Source: Photobacterium profundum SS9 (GTDB lineage Bacteria; Pseudomonadota; Gammaproteobacteria; Enterobacterales; Vibrionaceae). From it: a stretch of 64,000 nucleotides of DNA. Of this stretch, positions 1 to 8,769 are shown piece by piece. The translations under genes and the position numbers were made by a program. Within the stretch, counting starts at the first letter, position 1, and each line of letters opens with the position of its first letter. The stretch lies in the NCBI RefSeq assembly GCF_000196255.1, contig NC_006370.1, positions 3,175,411 through 3,239,410 on the forward strand. The letters are read 5' to 3'. Under the pieces are notes generated by a model. That model was not told the origin of the DNA, did not search any database, and saw nothing but the letters and a program-made list of their open reading frames with translations.

Positions 1-160
1 TCGCTCAAAAGGTTTTGTTGATAACCGTGGTTTACGTATTGATGTTGTACTTGCTACACCATCGCTTGCTGCGCGTTGTATTGATGCTGGCATTGATTAC
101 GAGTTACGTGGTATTGAGAAGCCATCTGATCACGCACCTATATGGTCAACATTTAAATAA
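1..160 (+). CDS. xthA: Exodeoxyribonuclease III, C-terminal end (partial)
   Basis: The window opens inside this gene. The frame starting at base 2 reads without a stop to TAA at 158-160 and encodes the last 52 residues. The fragment shows the family's closing features: an [11 protein letters not shown] segment and the catalytic SDHAP motif near the C terminus, whose histidine belongs to the endonuclease/exonuclease/phosphatase fold. The family repairs abasic sites and degrades one strand of duplex DNA from 3' ends in the cytoplasm. The promoter and most of the protein lie outside the window, so completeness cannot be judged. Confidence 0.9.
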   Translation, partial: RSKGFVDNRGLRIDVVLATPSLAARCIDAGIDYELRGIEKPSDHAPIWSTFK

Positions 161-234
161 ATCACCTTCTACCCTCTGTGCAAGCTCGTGAAAACAAGCT
201 TGCACGTTTCCCTCCAACACTCGCAGGAAAGCAC

Positions 235-885
235 ATGAAATTATTTACTTTTGATCATTGTCCATTTTGTATAAAAGCGATGATGGTTGCTGGTTATAAA
301 AAGGCAGATATTGAATTCGTCACTTTGCAAAATCACGATATTGAAGCACGTATTGAGAAAGTCGGGGCCAACTTAGTCCCTATTTTGCAAAAGCCTGATG
401 GCAGTTACATGGCAGAGAGCCTCGATATTGCGGCTTACATCGATCAACTCGATGGCAAACCAGCATTAGGGCAAAGCGTTGAAGCAGATAAGATTGCACA
501 ATGGTCAGAGAAAACACGCCCATACAGTAGCTTATTGCTTTACCCTCGCTGGCTAAAAATTGATTTACCCGAATTTCAGTGCCAAGAGGCTAAAGAGTGG
601 TTCCACAAGAAAAAGTCAGCAACAATTGATGAATCATTTGATGATGCTTTTGCACACTCAGCACAATATATTACAGCATTAAATGCAGTCTTAACGGAAA
701 TCGATTGGTTAATTTTGCCATCTGAACGTGATAACAATCTAACGTATGACGATGTGAATCTGTTCCCTTCTTTACGCAACTTAACCGTCGTTAAAGGGCT
801 TGTATTTCCAACACAAGTACGCCAATACATTGATGAAGTGGCAGCATTAACTAACATCAATTTATACGATAACATCGCGCTGTAG
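235..885 (+). CDS. grxB: Glutaredoxin 2 (GrxB)
   Basis: A 216-residue protein with the glutathione-S-transferase fold typical of Grx2, about the length of the E. coli protein (215 aa). The N-terminal thioredoxin-like domain carries the redox motif HCPFC at residues 8-12 (CPYC in E. coli), followed by the VPIL cis-proline stretch and the AESLDIAAYID helix. The C-terminal half is the helical GST-like domain. It should reduce protein disulfides and glutathione mixed disulfides in the cytoplasm. The ATG at 235 is preceded by AGGAAA and gives the family N terminus; an in-frame GTG at 178 would add 19 unconserved residues. It sits 74 bp after xthA in the same direction. Confidence 0.93.
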   Translation: MKLFTFDHCPFCIKAMMVAGYKKADIEFVTLQNHDIEARIEKVGANLVPILQKPDGSYMAESLDIAAYIDQLDGKPALGQSVEADKIAQWSEKTRPYSSLLLYPRWLKIDLPEFQCQEAKEWFHKKKSATIDESFDDAFAHSAQYITALNAVLTEIDWLILPSERDNNLTYDDVNLFPSLRNLTVVKGLVFPTQVRQYIDEVAALTNINLYDNIAL

Positions 886-911
886 TGCTTTTACGCTTTG
901 ACATACAAAAA

Positions 912-950
912 AGCCCAGAGATTTCCGTTAGTAATGGGAACATCTGGGCT
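912..950 (-). terminator. Rho-independent terminator of the art operon
   Basis: Arms AGCCCAGA and TCTGGGCT flank a loop with a further TTCC/GGAA pairing. Read on the minus strand the hairpin is followed by six T residues, fitting the end of the artM transcript. The plus strand (grxB side) has no T run, so termination in that direction is less certain. Confidence 0.8.
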
Positions 951-988
951 CATCTAATAATCTGCATTAATCTAATAAGACAGCGTAC

Positions 989-1666
989 TTACACAATCGG
1001 TCTTAAGTGTTGTAGCCAATGTTGCTCTAACTTTTTAAAGCCCCAGATAATAGTAAATGTAAGCACCATATAACACATACCTGCAAATAAGTAAGATTCA
1101 AATGGCGCATAATAACGCGAGTTAACGATACGAGCCGCACCCGTTAAATCAACAATGGTTACGATACCTGCCACTGCAGAACCATGAACCATGAAAATCA
1201 CTTCGTTACTGTATGCTGGTAATGCTCGGCGCATCGCACTGGGTAAAATAATACGGCGGAATGCTAGTGGTGTACTCATTCCATACGCTTTTGCAGCTTC
1301 AATTTCACCTTTAGGTAAGCTATTAATTGCCCCTCGGATAATCTCTGAGGTATAAGCGGCTGTATTTAAAATAAAGACAAAAAGTGCACAAAACCATGCA
1401 TCTTGCCACACTGTACCTTGCACCTCAATAAGCTGACTTAATCCGTAATACACTAAATACAGCTGAATTAATAAAGGCGTACCGCGGAAGAAATAAATAT
1501 AAGCCCAAGCAGGAAAATAAATCATCGGATTTTTACTGTTGCGTGCAATGCCGACGGGTATGGCAATAATTAAGCCAATGACAAGTGCAACCGCGACCAT
1601 CCACACCGTAGTGATAAATCCATCAAGGTAAAGTTCCCAGCTTTCAAAAAGAATACTAAAGTCCAT
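989..1666 (-). CDS. artM: Basic amino-acid ABC transporter permease (ArtM/HisM-like)
   Basis: A 225-residue inner-membrane permease of the polar amino-acid ABC family with about five hydrophobic segments. The EAA loop that docks the ATPase is visible as EIEAAKAYGMS followed by RIILPSAMRRALP near residues 130-155. The length agrees with ArtM (222 aa). It is the last gene of a four-gene operon, three bases after artQ, and is followed by a hairpin terminator. It should pair with ArtQ to form the channel for arginine or related cationic amino acids. The exact substrate is inferred from family resemblance; a histidine or ornithine role cannot be excluded. Confidence 0.85.
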   Translation of the reverse strand: MDFSILFESWELYLDGFITTVWMVAVALVIGLIIAIPVGIARNSKNPMIYFPAWAYIYFFRGTPLLIQLYLVYYGLSQLIEVQGTVWQDAWFCALFVFILNTAAYTSEIIRGAINSLPKGEIEAAKAYGMSTPLAFRRIILPSAMRRALPAYSNEVIFMVHGSAVAGIVTIVDLTGAARIVNSRYYAPFESYLFAGMCYMVLTFTIIWGFKKLEQHWLQHLRPIV

Positions 1667-1669
1667 TTT

Positions 1670-2410
1670 TTACCTCGTATGAATGCTAAATCGACGCTCA
1701 GCCCACTTAAGTGCTGATGTAGACAATGTGGTAAACAATAAGAAAACAACAGCAATGGTCATATAAAAGGTAAATGGCATTTGCGTTGCACCTGCCGCCA
1801 ACGAGCCTTTACGTACCATATCGTCTAAACCAATAATCGACACTAACGCGGTTGTTTTGAGTAGTACTAACCAGTTATTACCAAAACCCGGTAACGCATG
1901 TCGGATCATTTGCGGTAATAGAATTCGATGGAAAGATTTAAAGCCACTCATGCCATACGCTTTACCAGCTTCGAGCTCGCCTTTATCAACCGATAAAATT
2001 GCACCACGGAACGTTTCTGCCATATAAGCACCAAAGATAAAACCAATGGTTACTACACCTGCCACAAAAGGGCTTATCTCAATATAGTCAGGTAAATAGG
2101 CCGTCCACTCATGGGTTGGATCGCTGGATGTAAAATATTCATTAAACCATTCATTGATACGATACAAACTATCGTTAAGCAGCATTTGCCCACCGAAGAA
2201 AATCAGCATCATCAATATTAAGTCAGGAATACCACGGATGACTGTGGTATAGATGGTGGCAATGGCTCTTGCCCAACGGTATGGCGATAGTTTCGCCAAC
2301 GCACCAAGCATACCTAAGATTACTGCGAATAAGAGTGACAACAACGCAACCTGGACTGTAACCCAAGCACCTTCTGCCAATGCCCATTCATATCCTTTTA
2401 AATCTAACAA
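1670..2410 (-). CDS. artQ: Basic amino-acid ABC transporter permease (ArtQ/HisQ-like)
   Basis: A 246-residue permease of the same family as its downstream neighbour. It has the EAA motif ELEAGKAYGMSGFKSFHRIL around residues 150-170 and hydrophobic segments along its length. The first codon appears to be TTG: it lies eight bases after a clear AAGGAG and begins the family-like LDLKGYEWA sequence, and no ATG is close enough to replace it. A hydrophilic stretch (residues 70-100, rich in N, S and T) between two membrane spans is probably periplasmic. It acts with ArtM, the ATPase and the binding protein encoded upstream. Confidence 0.85.
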   Translation of the reverse strand: MLDLKGYEWALAEGAWVTVQVALLSLLFAVILGMLGALAKLSPYRWARAIATIYTTVIRGIPDLILMMLIFFGGQMLLNDSLYRINEWFNEYFTSSDPTHEWTAYLPDYIEISPFVAGVVTIGFIFGAYMAETFRGAILSVDKGELEAGKAYGMSGFKSFHRILLPQMIRHALPGFGNNWLVLLKTTALVSIIGLDDMVRKGSLAAGATQMPFTFYMTIAVVFLLFTTLSTSALKWAERRFSIHTR

Positions 2411-2493
2411 AAGGTTGCTCCTTTATAGAGAGAAACTAGGGGCGAGTAATAGGTCACTTTTACTCGCCTCTCGAAACTCGTCCCTTTGACGCT

Positions 2494-3270
2494 TTACTGC
2501 CCGTAAACATCGTAAGCAAAGTACTTAGCCGCAATTTCCTGGTAAATACCTTTTTCACGTAGTGAGATAATCGCGGCATCTAGCTTTTTGGTTAGCTCTT
2601 TGTCTTGCTTGCGTAATGCAATACCAAAACCGTCACCAAACCATTTAGGATCGGTTAACGAAGGACCAATAAACTCATACCCTTCACCACCTTCTTTATT
2701 AATTAGACCTTCTTCAAGTGCAGAAGCATCACCCAGTACGGTGGCAATACGACCCGCTTTAAGATCAAGGTAAGCATCATCAAAAGAACCGTAACGAACA
2801 ATAGTGACAGAATCACCAAAGTTATCGGTTAGGTATTTATCGTGCGTCGTTGCACGCTGAACACCAATTTTAACGCCTTTTAAACCTTCTGTTGAAAAGT
2901 CGATTTCAGTGCCTTTTTTAGCGACATACTTGTTCGGGATAAGCGCATATTTACCGGTAAAATCGATTTTTTTCTTACGTTCTTCAGTGATCGACATTGC
3001 AGCAATGATTGCATCATATTTACGTGCAAGTAGAGAAGGAATAATGCCATCCCAGTCTTGAGCAACAATCTTACATTTCGTTTGAAGTTCTTCACAAAGT
3101 GCATTGGCCATATCAACATCAAACCCTTTCAGCTCGCCGCTTGGCTCGGTCCAGCTAAATGGAGGGTAAGCACCTTCAATACCAAAGCGTATTTCTGTGT
3201 ATTCTTTAGCTTGTAAAGATGTTGCACCCAGTGCCGAAACCATTGCTGCTGCCAAAATCCATTTTTTCAT
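2494..3270 (-). CDS. Basic amino-acid ABC transporter periplasmic binding protein
   Basis: A 258-residue family-3 solute-binding protein of the HisJ/ArtI/ArgT/AotJ type. A signal peptide (MKKWILAAAMVSALGATSLQA) precedes the mature start KEYTEIRFGIEGAYPPFSW. The family signature GFDVDMANALC follows, then IIPSLLARKYDAIIAAMSIT and the ligand-pocket region KKIDFTGKY. The ATG at 3270 is chosen because it starts the signal peptide and has GGAGAA just upstream; an earlier in-frame start would add 15 polar residues. It captures arginine, lysine, ornithine or histidine in the periplasm and delivers it to ArtQM. It lies second in the operon after the ATPase gene. Confidence 0.87.
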   Translation of the reverse strand: MKKWILAAAMVSALGATSLQAKEYTEIRFGIEGAYPPFSWTEPSGELKGFDVDMANALCEELQTKCKIVAQDWDGIIPSLLARKYDAIIAAMSITEERKKKIDFTGKYALIPNKYVAKKGTEIDFSTEGLKGVKIGVQRATTHDKYLTDNFGDSVTIVRYGSFDDAYLDLKAGRIATVLGDASALEEGLINKEGGEGYEFIGPSLTDPKWFGDGFGIALRKQDKELTKKLDAAIISLREKGIYQEIAAKYFAYDVYGQ

Positions 3271-3398
3271 CTTACTTCTCCTATGATATTTACCGTCTGC
3301 TGCATGCCCCAACATCGTTCAGCAGCCATGTTGTTATTTTTTACAATTGTATTCAATTAGTTATCTACATATACACATTCATGAACAAATTCTGTTCT

Positions 3399-4169
3399 CT
3401 AATAAATTGAAGAGATAAACTTTTGTAATCGCTCTGATTCTGGATTTGTGAATAATTTTTCAGGGTGGCCTTGTTCTTCAACAATGCCCTGATGTAAAAA
3501 TATCACTTGATTTGATACATCACGGGCAAACGCCATTTCGTGGGTAACCACTAACATGGTACGGCCTTCTTGTGCTAAACCTTGCATTACCCCTAACACT
3601 TCCCCGACTAATTCAGGATCAAGCGCAGAGGTGGGTTCATCAAAAAGCATCACTTCAGGATCGACGGCCAATGCACGGGCTATCGCTGCACGTTGTTGCT
3701 GTCCACCAGACAAATGACCAGGGAAATAATGACGTCGTTCATAAAGACCGACTTTCTTTAAGAGAGCTTCAGCCTTTTCAATGGCTTCTGCTTTAGGCAC
3801 TCCCAAAACATGAATAGGTGCTTCAATAACGTTCCCCAGAACTGTCATGTGCGACCATAAATTGAATCCTTGAAAGACCATGGCTAAACGGGAACGAATA
3901 CGTTGAACTTGCTTTTCATCAACCGGTAGAAATTCACCACGACGATTATTCTTCATTTGAATGAGTTCGCCATTAACCCAAATTTCACCCTGAGTCGGAA
4001 TTTCTAACAAATTGACACATCGAAGTAAGGTACTTTTACCAGAACCTGACGATCCAATAATAGAGATAACATCGCCTCGATGAGCCGTTAAAGAGATCCC
4101 TTTTAGCACCTCGTTCTGACCAAAAGACTTATGTAGGTCCTTTACTTCAAGCGCCACTACATCTGTCAT
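3399..4169 (-). CDS. artP: Basic amino-acid ABC transporter ATPase (ArtP/HisP-like)
   Basis: A 256-residue cytoplasmic ATPase. Visible motifs are Walker A GSSGSGKST, the Q-loop FQGFNLWSH, the signature LSGGQQQR, Walker B VMLFDEPTSALDP and the switch histidine in VVTHEM. The insert after the Walker A domain (QMKNNRRGEFLPVDEKQ) and WSHMTVLGNVIEAPI resemble HisP/AotP more than the shorter ArtP. The ATG at 4169 follows AGGAG with nine bases between; an upstream ATG at 4193 has no comparable site. It is the first gene of the operon, preceded by about 200 bp of promoter-containing DNA. Substrate assignment rests on the family only. Confidence 0.87.
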   Translation of the reverse strand: MTDVVALEVKDLHKSFGQNEVLKGISLTAHRGDVISIIGSSGSGKSTLLRCVNLLEIPTQGEIWVNGELIQMKNNRRGEFLPVDEKQVQRIRSRLAMVFQGFNLWSHMTVLGNVIEAPIHVLGVPKAEAIEKAEALLKKVGLYERRHYFPGHLSGGQQQRAAIARALAVDPEVMLFDEPTSALDPELVGEVLGVMQGLAQEGRTMLVVTHEMAFARDVSNQVIFLHQGIVEEQGHPEKLFTNPESERLQKFISSIY

Positions 4170-4371
4170 GTGCGCTAACTCCTGTAGCTCCATAAAATCG
4201 AGAAATTGCTCGCAAAATGTTTGTCGGTTTTACAAGCACATTCACGAAGGTATCACCACAAAACACAATAGGCAACATTTTGTTAACTTTATGGGTTTGG
4301 TATGAATATTCAGTCAAAACGAATATTTACCCGTAAATACGTATCTAGTGTTATTTCTCAAGGTATTGAGC

Positions 4372-4974
4372 AGGCTGTAAATTAGAATATTGAAATGACA
4401 TGTTTTTGTCTTGTTGTTGGCGGTATTAGGTTGGTATATGTTTCAATTATCATTCCAACTGAACTTTCGTGTTGTTTTCTCGCTGTTACTCCTTCTCTTA
4501 TCTAGCTTTCCAATATTGTTCTGGCACAAGAAGAAGGTGGTAGAAAGAGCACTGTTCTTACCCTTATTTCTCAGTATAAAGTTTAGATAATTGCAAATTT
4601 CACCCCTTACTCAACGTCTAGCATGTCAATGACGTGTGAGTTCACGTTTTGACCACAACTTATTTTTAATATCCAACAGAATAATCAACCAGAATATCGG
4701 CTCGTTATAGGCTACAAGCTTGATGATGAGTTAAGCGGCGTACTTTTCACCCTACTAGAGGGTGTTCAATGGGTCGAAGGAAAACCCTTTACTGTTGATG
4801 ATATTTTGTTTTCATTTCCACAGGTCAAAAATATCCAGCACTTGATTCACATGGCATAAACCAATGGGTAAAGTCAGTAAAAAAACAGGGTTCAAACGGG
4901 ATCTACATCAAACTAAATAAGCCCTACGCCCCAGTTTTGTTTACACTTGTGTTACTTCCTGTGGTGCCACAATT
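4372..4974 (+). pseudogene. Decayed 5' copy of the family-5 solute-binding protein gene
   Basis: This stretch matches the start of the intact gene at 5068, including about 60 bp of upstream DNA. Both share a tgtttttgtcttgttgtt block followed about 20 bp later by the start ATGTTTCAATTATCATT. The copy begins at ATG 4438. A one-base loss in the signal-peptide region shifts the frame, and stops follow (for example after a GTTTAGATAA stretch near 4582). Resemblance fades near 4974, corresponding to about residue 175 of the 575-residue protein. It is a partial, non-functional direct repeat offset by roughly 630 bp. Visible divergence of very roughly one base in five or six suggests an old duplication. 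Confidence 0.85.
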
Positions 4975-5067
4975 CTCGCGTAGCACTATTTGCCAACACT
5001 TTGTGCATACTGTAAATTAATGATACGGCATGTTTTTGTCTTGTTGTTAGCTGTATTAGGTTAGTAT

Positions 5068-6795
5068 ATGTTTCAATTATCATTTCAACTGAACGTTCGC
5101 GTTATTTTCTCGCTGTTATCCCTTCTTTTATCTATCTTTTCCAATATTGTTCTAGCGCAAGAAGAAGGCGTTAAAAAAAACACTATTCTTACCCTTGTTC
5201 CTGAGTATAAAGATCAGATAGTTGCAAATTTTAACCCTTATTCAACGTCTAGTATGCCAACGACACATGAGTTCATTTTTGAACCTCTGATTATTTTTAA
5301 TACCCGACAGAATAACCAACCAGAATACCGACTCGCAACAAACTACAAGCTTGATAATGACCTTAGTGGCATTAGTTTTACCCTGCGAGAAGGCGTTCAG
5401 TGGTCTGATGGGCACCCCTTTACCGTCGATGACGTTCTATTTTCATTTTCACTAGTCCAAAAATTTCCAGCACTTGATTCACACGGCATAAACAAGTGGA
5501 TAAAGTCGGTAAATAAAAAAATTGCTAATGAAATCTACATCAAACTAAACAAACCCAATGCCCTAATCGCGTTTACATTAGTATTACTCCCTATTGTTCC
5601 TCAACACCAATGGGGACTCATTGCTGATCCACTTCGATACGCAAACCCTACCCCGATTGGAACGGGTCCGTTTACATCGATTGAATCCTTAAACCAAAGT
5701 GGCTATTTGCAGTGTAAAAACCCCTATTACTGGCAAGCAGAGCAAAGACACATTGATTGCCTTCGCTATCCCAAAGTCATCAATAATGACGATTTCATAT
5801 CTCGAATCATGACCGGAGAGTTTGACTGGACTGGGTCGTTCATTCCTGATATAGAACGCAACTACGCCTCTTTTTCACCCCATTTTAAATATTGGTTGCC
5901 CCCGGCGAGCACCATCAGTTTATTTTTCAATTTCAAAGCAGCCGATCCGGAATTACAGGCATTAATCAGCCACGTCGAATTTCGTCGTGCGATTTCGATG
6001 AGCATTCGTCGTCAATTTTTGATTGATATAGCGGCATTCGGTCAGGGGGAAGTGTCACATTTAGCATCAGGTATGAGCCAAGGTTTTGAGCAATGGGAAG
6101 ATCCATTGAACAATGAAAAGTATCAACAATACATGCGTTATAACCCTTTGCAGGCCAAAGAGTTATTAGGTGAACTGCATGTTAGAGATAGTAATAATGA
6201 TGGCTGGCGAGATTTACCATCAGGCAAAGCACTCGAATTAACAATATTGACGCCGAATGGGTGGTCTGATTTTGATACCACCGCTTTACTCCTTGCTGAC
6301 ATGCTGCAAGAAGTCGGCATTAAAGTCAGCACACTACAGGTAGATTTTAGAGAATTTAATGAAAGGCTAAGTGCGGGTGATTATACGGCGGCTTTAACGA
6401 ATTACCCACAAGGTCCGACACCCTATAAGTATTTTGACTCCGCATTTAATAGCGCTTATCAAGCACCACAACACCCTCGCTATGCCAAACATTTCTACAA
6501 AGACACAGAAATAGATGAGTTGCTGGCACAATTTCCTGCCGCCTCAACGGCAACAGAACGTCAGGCTGTCATTCACGATCTCAGTAATATCGTTGCCAGT
6601 AAACAAATCACAGTACCTCTATATAACACGGTACAGTTTTTTCAGTACAACACGCAACGATTTACAGGGTGGTTTAATGAAAAGAACCCTAAAGCAAGCC
6701 CACTTGTATGGCCGCAAGCACCAGAACGTTTATTGCATGTATTGGCGCTAAAACCAGTCGCGATGAAAACTGTTGATATCAAAGCTGCGCCCTAA
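5068..6795 (+). CDS. Family-5 extracellular solute-binding protein (peptide/opine ABC type)
   Basis: A 575-residue secreted protein of the OppA/DppA superfamily. The N terminus is a signal peptide ending near VLA-Q (residues 1-30). The core shows the family pattern ISFTLREGVQWSDGHPFTVDDVLFSF, the PTPIGTGPF turn, and later hinge and pocket segments including AKELLGELHVRDSNNDGWRD. Such proteins bind oligopeptides, nickel, opines or oligosaccharides in the periplasm for an ABC importer. No permease or ATPase gene is adjacent, so it either serves a transporter elsewhere or is an orphan. It is immediately preceded by a truncated relative, so the locus has been duplicated. The ligand cannot be predicted. 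Confidence 0.85.
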   Translation: MFQLSFQLNVRVIFSLLSLLLSIFSNIVLAQEEGVKKNTILTLVPEYKDQIVANFNPYSTSSMPTTHEFIFEPLIIFNTRQNNQPEYRLATNYKLDNDLSGISFTLREGVQWSDGHPFTVDDVLFSFSLVQKFPALDSHGINKWIKSVNKKIANEIYIKLNKPNALIAFTLVLLPIVPQHQWGLIADPLRYANPTPIGTGPFTSIESLNQSGYLQCKNPYYWQAEQRHIDCLRYPKVINNDDFISRIMTGEFDWTGSFIPDIERNYASFSPHFKYWLPPASTISLFFNFKAADPELQALISHVEFRRAISMSIRRQFLIDIAAFGQGEVSHLASGMSQGFEQWEDPLNNEKYQQYMRYNPLQAKELLGELHVRDSNNDGWRDLPSGKALELTILTPNGWSDFDTTALLLADMLQEVGIKVSTLQVDFREFNERLSAGDYTAALTNYPQGPTPYKYFDSAFNSAYQAPQHPRYAKHFYKDTEIDELLAQFPAASTATERQAVIHDLSNIVASKQITVPLYNTVQFFQYNTQRFTGWFNEKNPKASPLVWPQAPERLLHVLALKPVAMKTVDIKAAP

Positions 6796-6826
6796 TTATC
6801 GACGACTATAACAATCGGCAGTTCTT

Positions 6827-7120
6827 TTATTCTGTGGTCGTACTGCAACATTCATCTTGTAGAAAACCGATTACGCCCTCTAAAACATCATATTGTGGAA
6901 GACAGTATAAAGTACGTCCGTCTCGGTGTTGTTTCACTAAACCTGCTGACATTAAACTGGAGATGTGGTGCGATAAAGTTGACCCAGGAATAGATAACTC
7001 TTCCTGTAATCGCCCAACAGGTAACCCGTCATGACCCGATTTAACCAGATGTTTAAAAATAAACAGCCGTGTAGGATGGCCTAACTCTTTTAGTGCTTTC
7101 GCGACAAACTCTAATTCCAT
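6827..7120 (-). CDS. ArsR-family transcriptional regulator
   Basis: A 97-residue winged-helix repressor. The helix-turn-helix region spans LQEELSIPGSTLSHHISSLM (about residues 40-58), followed by the wing AGLVKQHRDGRTLYCLP. The usual arsenic/antimony motif ELCVCDL is absent. A vicinal cysteine pair occurs instead near the C terminus in DECCSTTTE, which might sense metals or redox state, but that is speculation. The ATG at 7120 follows an AGGA. It is convergent with the solute-binding protein gene (31 bp between stops) and separated by about 170 bp from the yfcC-like gene. Its target is unknown; no resistance gene is next to it. Confidence 0.85.
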   Translation of the reverse strand: MELEFVAKALKELGHPTRLFIFKHLVKSGHDGLPVGRLQEELSIPGSTLSHHISSLMSAGLVKQHRDGRTLYCLPQYDVLEGVIGFLQDECCSTTTE

Positions 7121-7287
7121 TATCGATCCTGTTAGCTACTCTGCTTTCTTTATCGCTAGATCTGAGTTCTAACGCGTTTTGATTCGATCATTATAATAGA
7201 AAAGAGGTGAATACCGAAGATTAGCCCTCCGAAATTCACCTCTCACAATATATACCAAAGATCCAATAAAGATGGTTTATCGAATAG

Positions 7288-8769
7288 TTAAGCTAACGCG
7301 GCCCCCACAAATAGGATCACGATGGTCACGACAAATACCATGGCAACAAACGGCATTACCCACTTTAAAAAACGTTCATAAGGTATTTTCGCTAATGCCA
7401 GACCAGCCACTAAGTGCCCTGCAGTCGGTGCAAACATATTGATCCAACCACTCGCTGATTGATAAGCCGTAATGATCAAATCACGTCCAATACCCGAGAA
7501 ATCGGCTAAAGGCGCCATTAATGGCATCGAAACAGTTGCCAGCCCAGAGGTTGATGGAATGAAGAAGCTTAATACAATATGTACCAAGTAGGTTACCACC
7601 ACAAACACACCCGATGACAAACCTGTTACTGCCCCTTCAGCCCAGTTCAAAATGGTATCTATAATGGCACCATTATCCATCACGACATAAATACCACGCG
7701 CAACGGCAACCACCAGCGCAACGCCGATCAGATCTTTTGCACCTTCTATGAAAGTTTTAATGAAATCGCCTTCTGACATACGGTTAATAACCGCAATCAG
7801 AATAGCAGATGCTAAAAATAACGTAGAAAGCTCATCAAACCACCACCACAAGGTTGGGATAACCGTGATACCCATGTCTTCCCAAGGAATAACCCCGTAA
7901 ATCATAACTATGAACGCACCAAAGAATACGCTCATGGTGAGTTTTTGTTTGGTGGTGAACTCGCCCAAATCCTCTTTAATCTTCGAAAATTCATCGTCAA
8001 ATTCGATATCAGCCAATACAGAGGCAGATTTGTCTGCTTTAACTTTGGCGGCATAACGCATGACATACCATGAAGCCAGTGCAATCAAAATGACAAGCTG
8101 CACCAAGCGCAAACCAATACCATCGCCAATGGGCAAACCAGCAAAGCCCGAGGCAATACCTGTCGCAAATGGGTTGACAGTAGATGACAACACCCCGACA
8201 CCAGAGCCGAGCAAAATAATACCGGCAGCGACCATACGGTCATAACCCGCTACCGCCATAACGGGCAATATCACCGCCCAAAAGGCGACGGTTTCTTCCG
8301 CCATACCATAAGTCGAACCACCAACAGCAAAAAGAGTGATTAACACTGGGATCATCATTTGCTCTCGGCCTTTAAACCGACGAACAATAGCGGCAACACC
8401 TGAATCCATCGCACCCGTTCGCATGGTCACAGCTAAGAAGCCACCAATCACCAATACAAATAACGCAACATCAACGGCTTTATGGAAGCCTTTGATTGGG
8501 GCCATCAATACATCAATGAAACCCTGCGGTGTTGACTCAATTTCCTTATACGTACCAGGGATCGGTAATAAACGCTCACCTCCGCTATAGTCCAGCACTT
8601 CGGCAGCAGGAATGATCTGATCAGTCCCATTCACCATATAATCATATTTACCCGCTGGCATTATCCATGTCAGTAATGCAACCAAGCCGATAATAATGAA
8701 CAAGATGGTGTACACCGTGGGCATCTTAAAAGACTTTTTCACCTTGTTTGTTTCTGTTGCCGCTGTCAT
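7288..8769 (-). CDS. YfcC-family membrane carrier
   Basis: A 493-residue integral membrane protein with about twelve hydrophobic segments. It begins with a hydrophilic cap (KKSFKMPTVYTILF) typical of the YfcC/DcuC-like family. Recognisable elements are LTWIMPAGKYDY near the start, GMAEETVAFWAVILPVM, VNPFATGIASG and the late FFIPSTSGLATVSMPLMAPL re-entrant-type segment. Members are predicted secondary carriers for dicarboxylates, amino acids or peptides; the substrate is unproven. Its start codon overlaps the stop of the upstream peptidase gene by four bases (ATGA), so the two are translationally coupled. This suggests the carrier brings in, or exports, a substrate or product of the dipeptidase. 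Confidence 0.85.
   Translation of the reverse strand: MTAATETNKVKKSFKMPTVYTILFIIIGLVALLTWIMPAGKYDYMVNGTDQIIPAAEVLDYSGGERLLPIPGTYKEIESTPQGFIDVLMAPIKGFHKAVDVALFVLVIGGFLAVTMRTGAMDSGVAAIVRRFKGREQMMIPVLITLFAVGGSTYGMAEETVAFWAVILPVMAVAGYDRMVAAGIILLGSGVGVLSSTVNPFATGIASGFAGLPIGDGIGLRLVQLVILIALASWYVMRYAAKVKADKSASVLADIEFDDEFSKIKEDLGEFTTKQKLTMSVFFGAFIVMIYGVIPWEDMGITVIPTLWWWFDELSTLFLASAILIAVINRMSEGDFIKTFIEGAKDLIGVALVVAVARGIYVVMDNGAIIDTILNWAEGAVTGLSSGVFVVVTYLVHIVLSFFIPSTSGLATVSMPLMAPLADFSGIGRDLIITAYQSASGWINMFAPTAGHLVAGLALAKIPYERFLKWVMPFVAMVFVVTIVILFVGAALA

Noticed and set aside
4296-4335. TGAATATTCA-like sequences upstream of artP as ArgR boxes
   Set aside because: The two half sites lie too close together; ArgR boxes need four bases between TGAAT and ATTCA.
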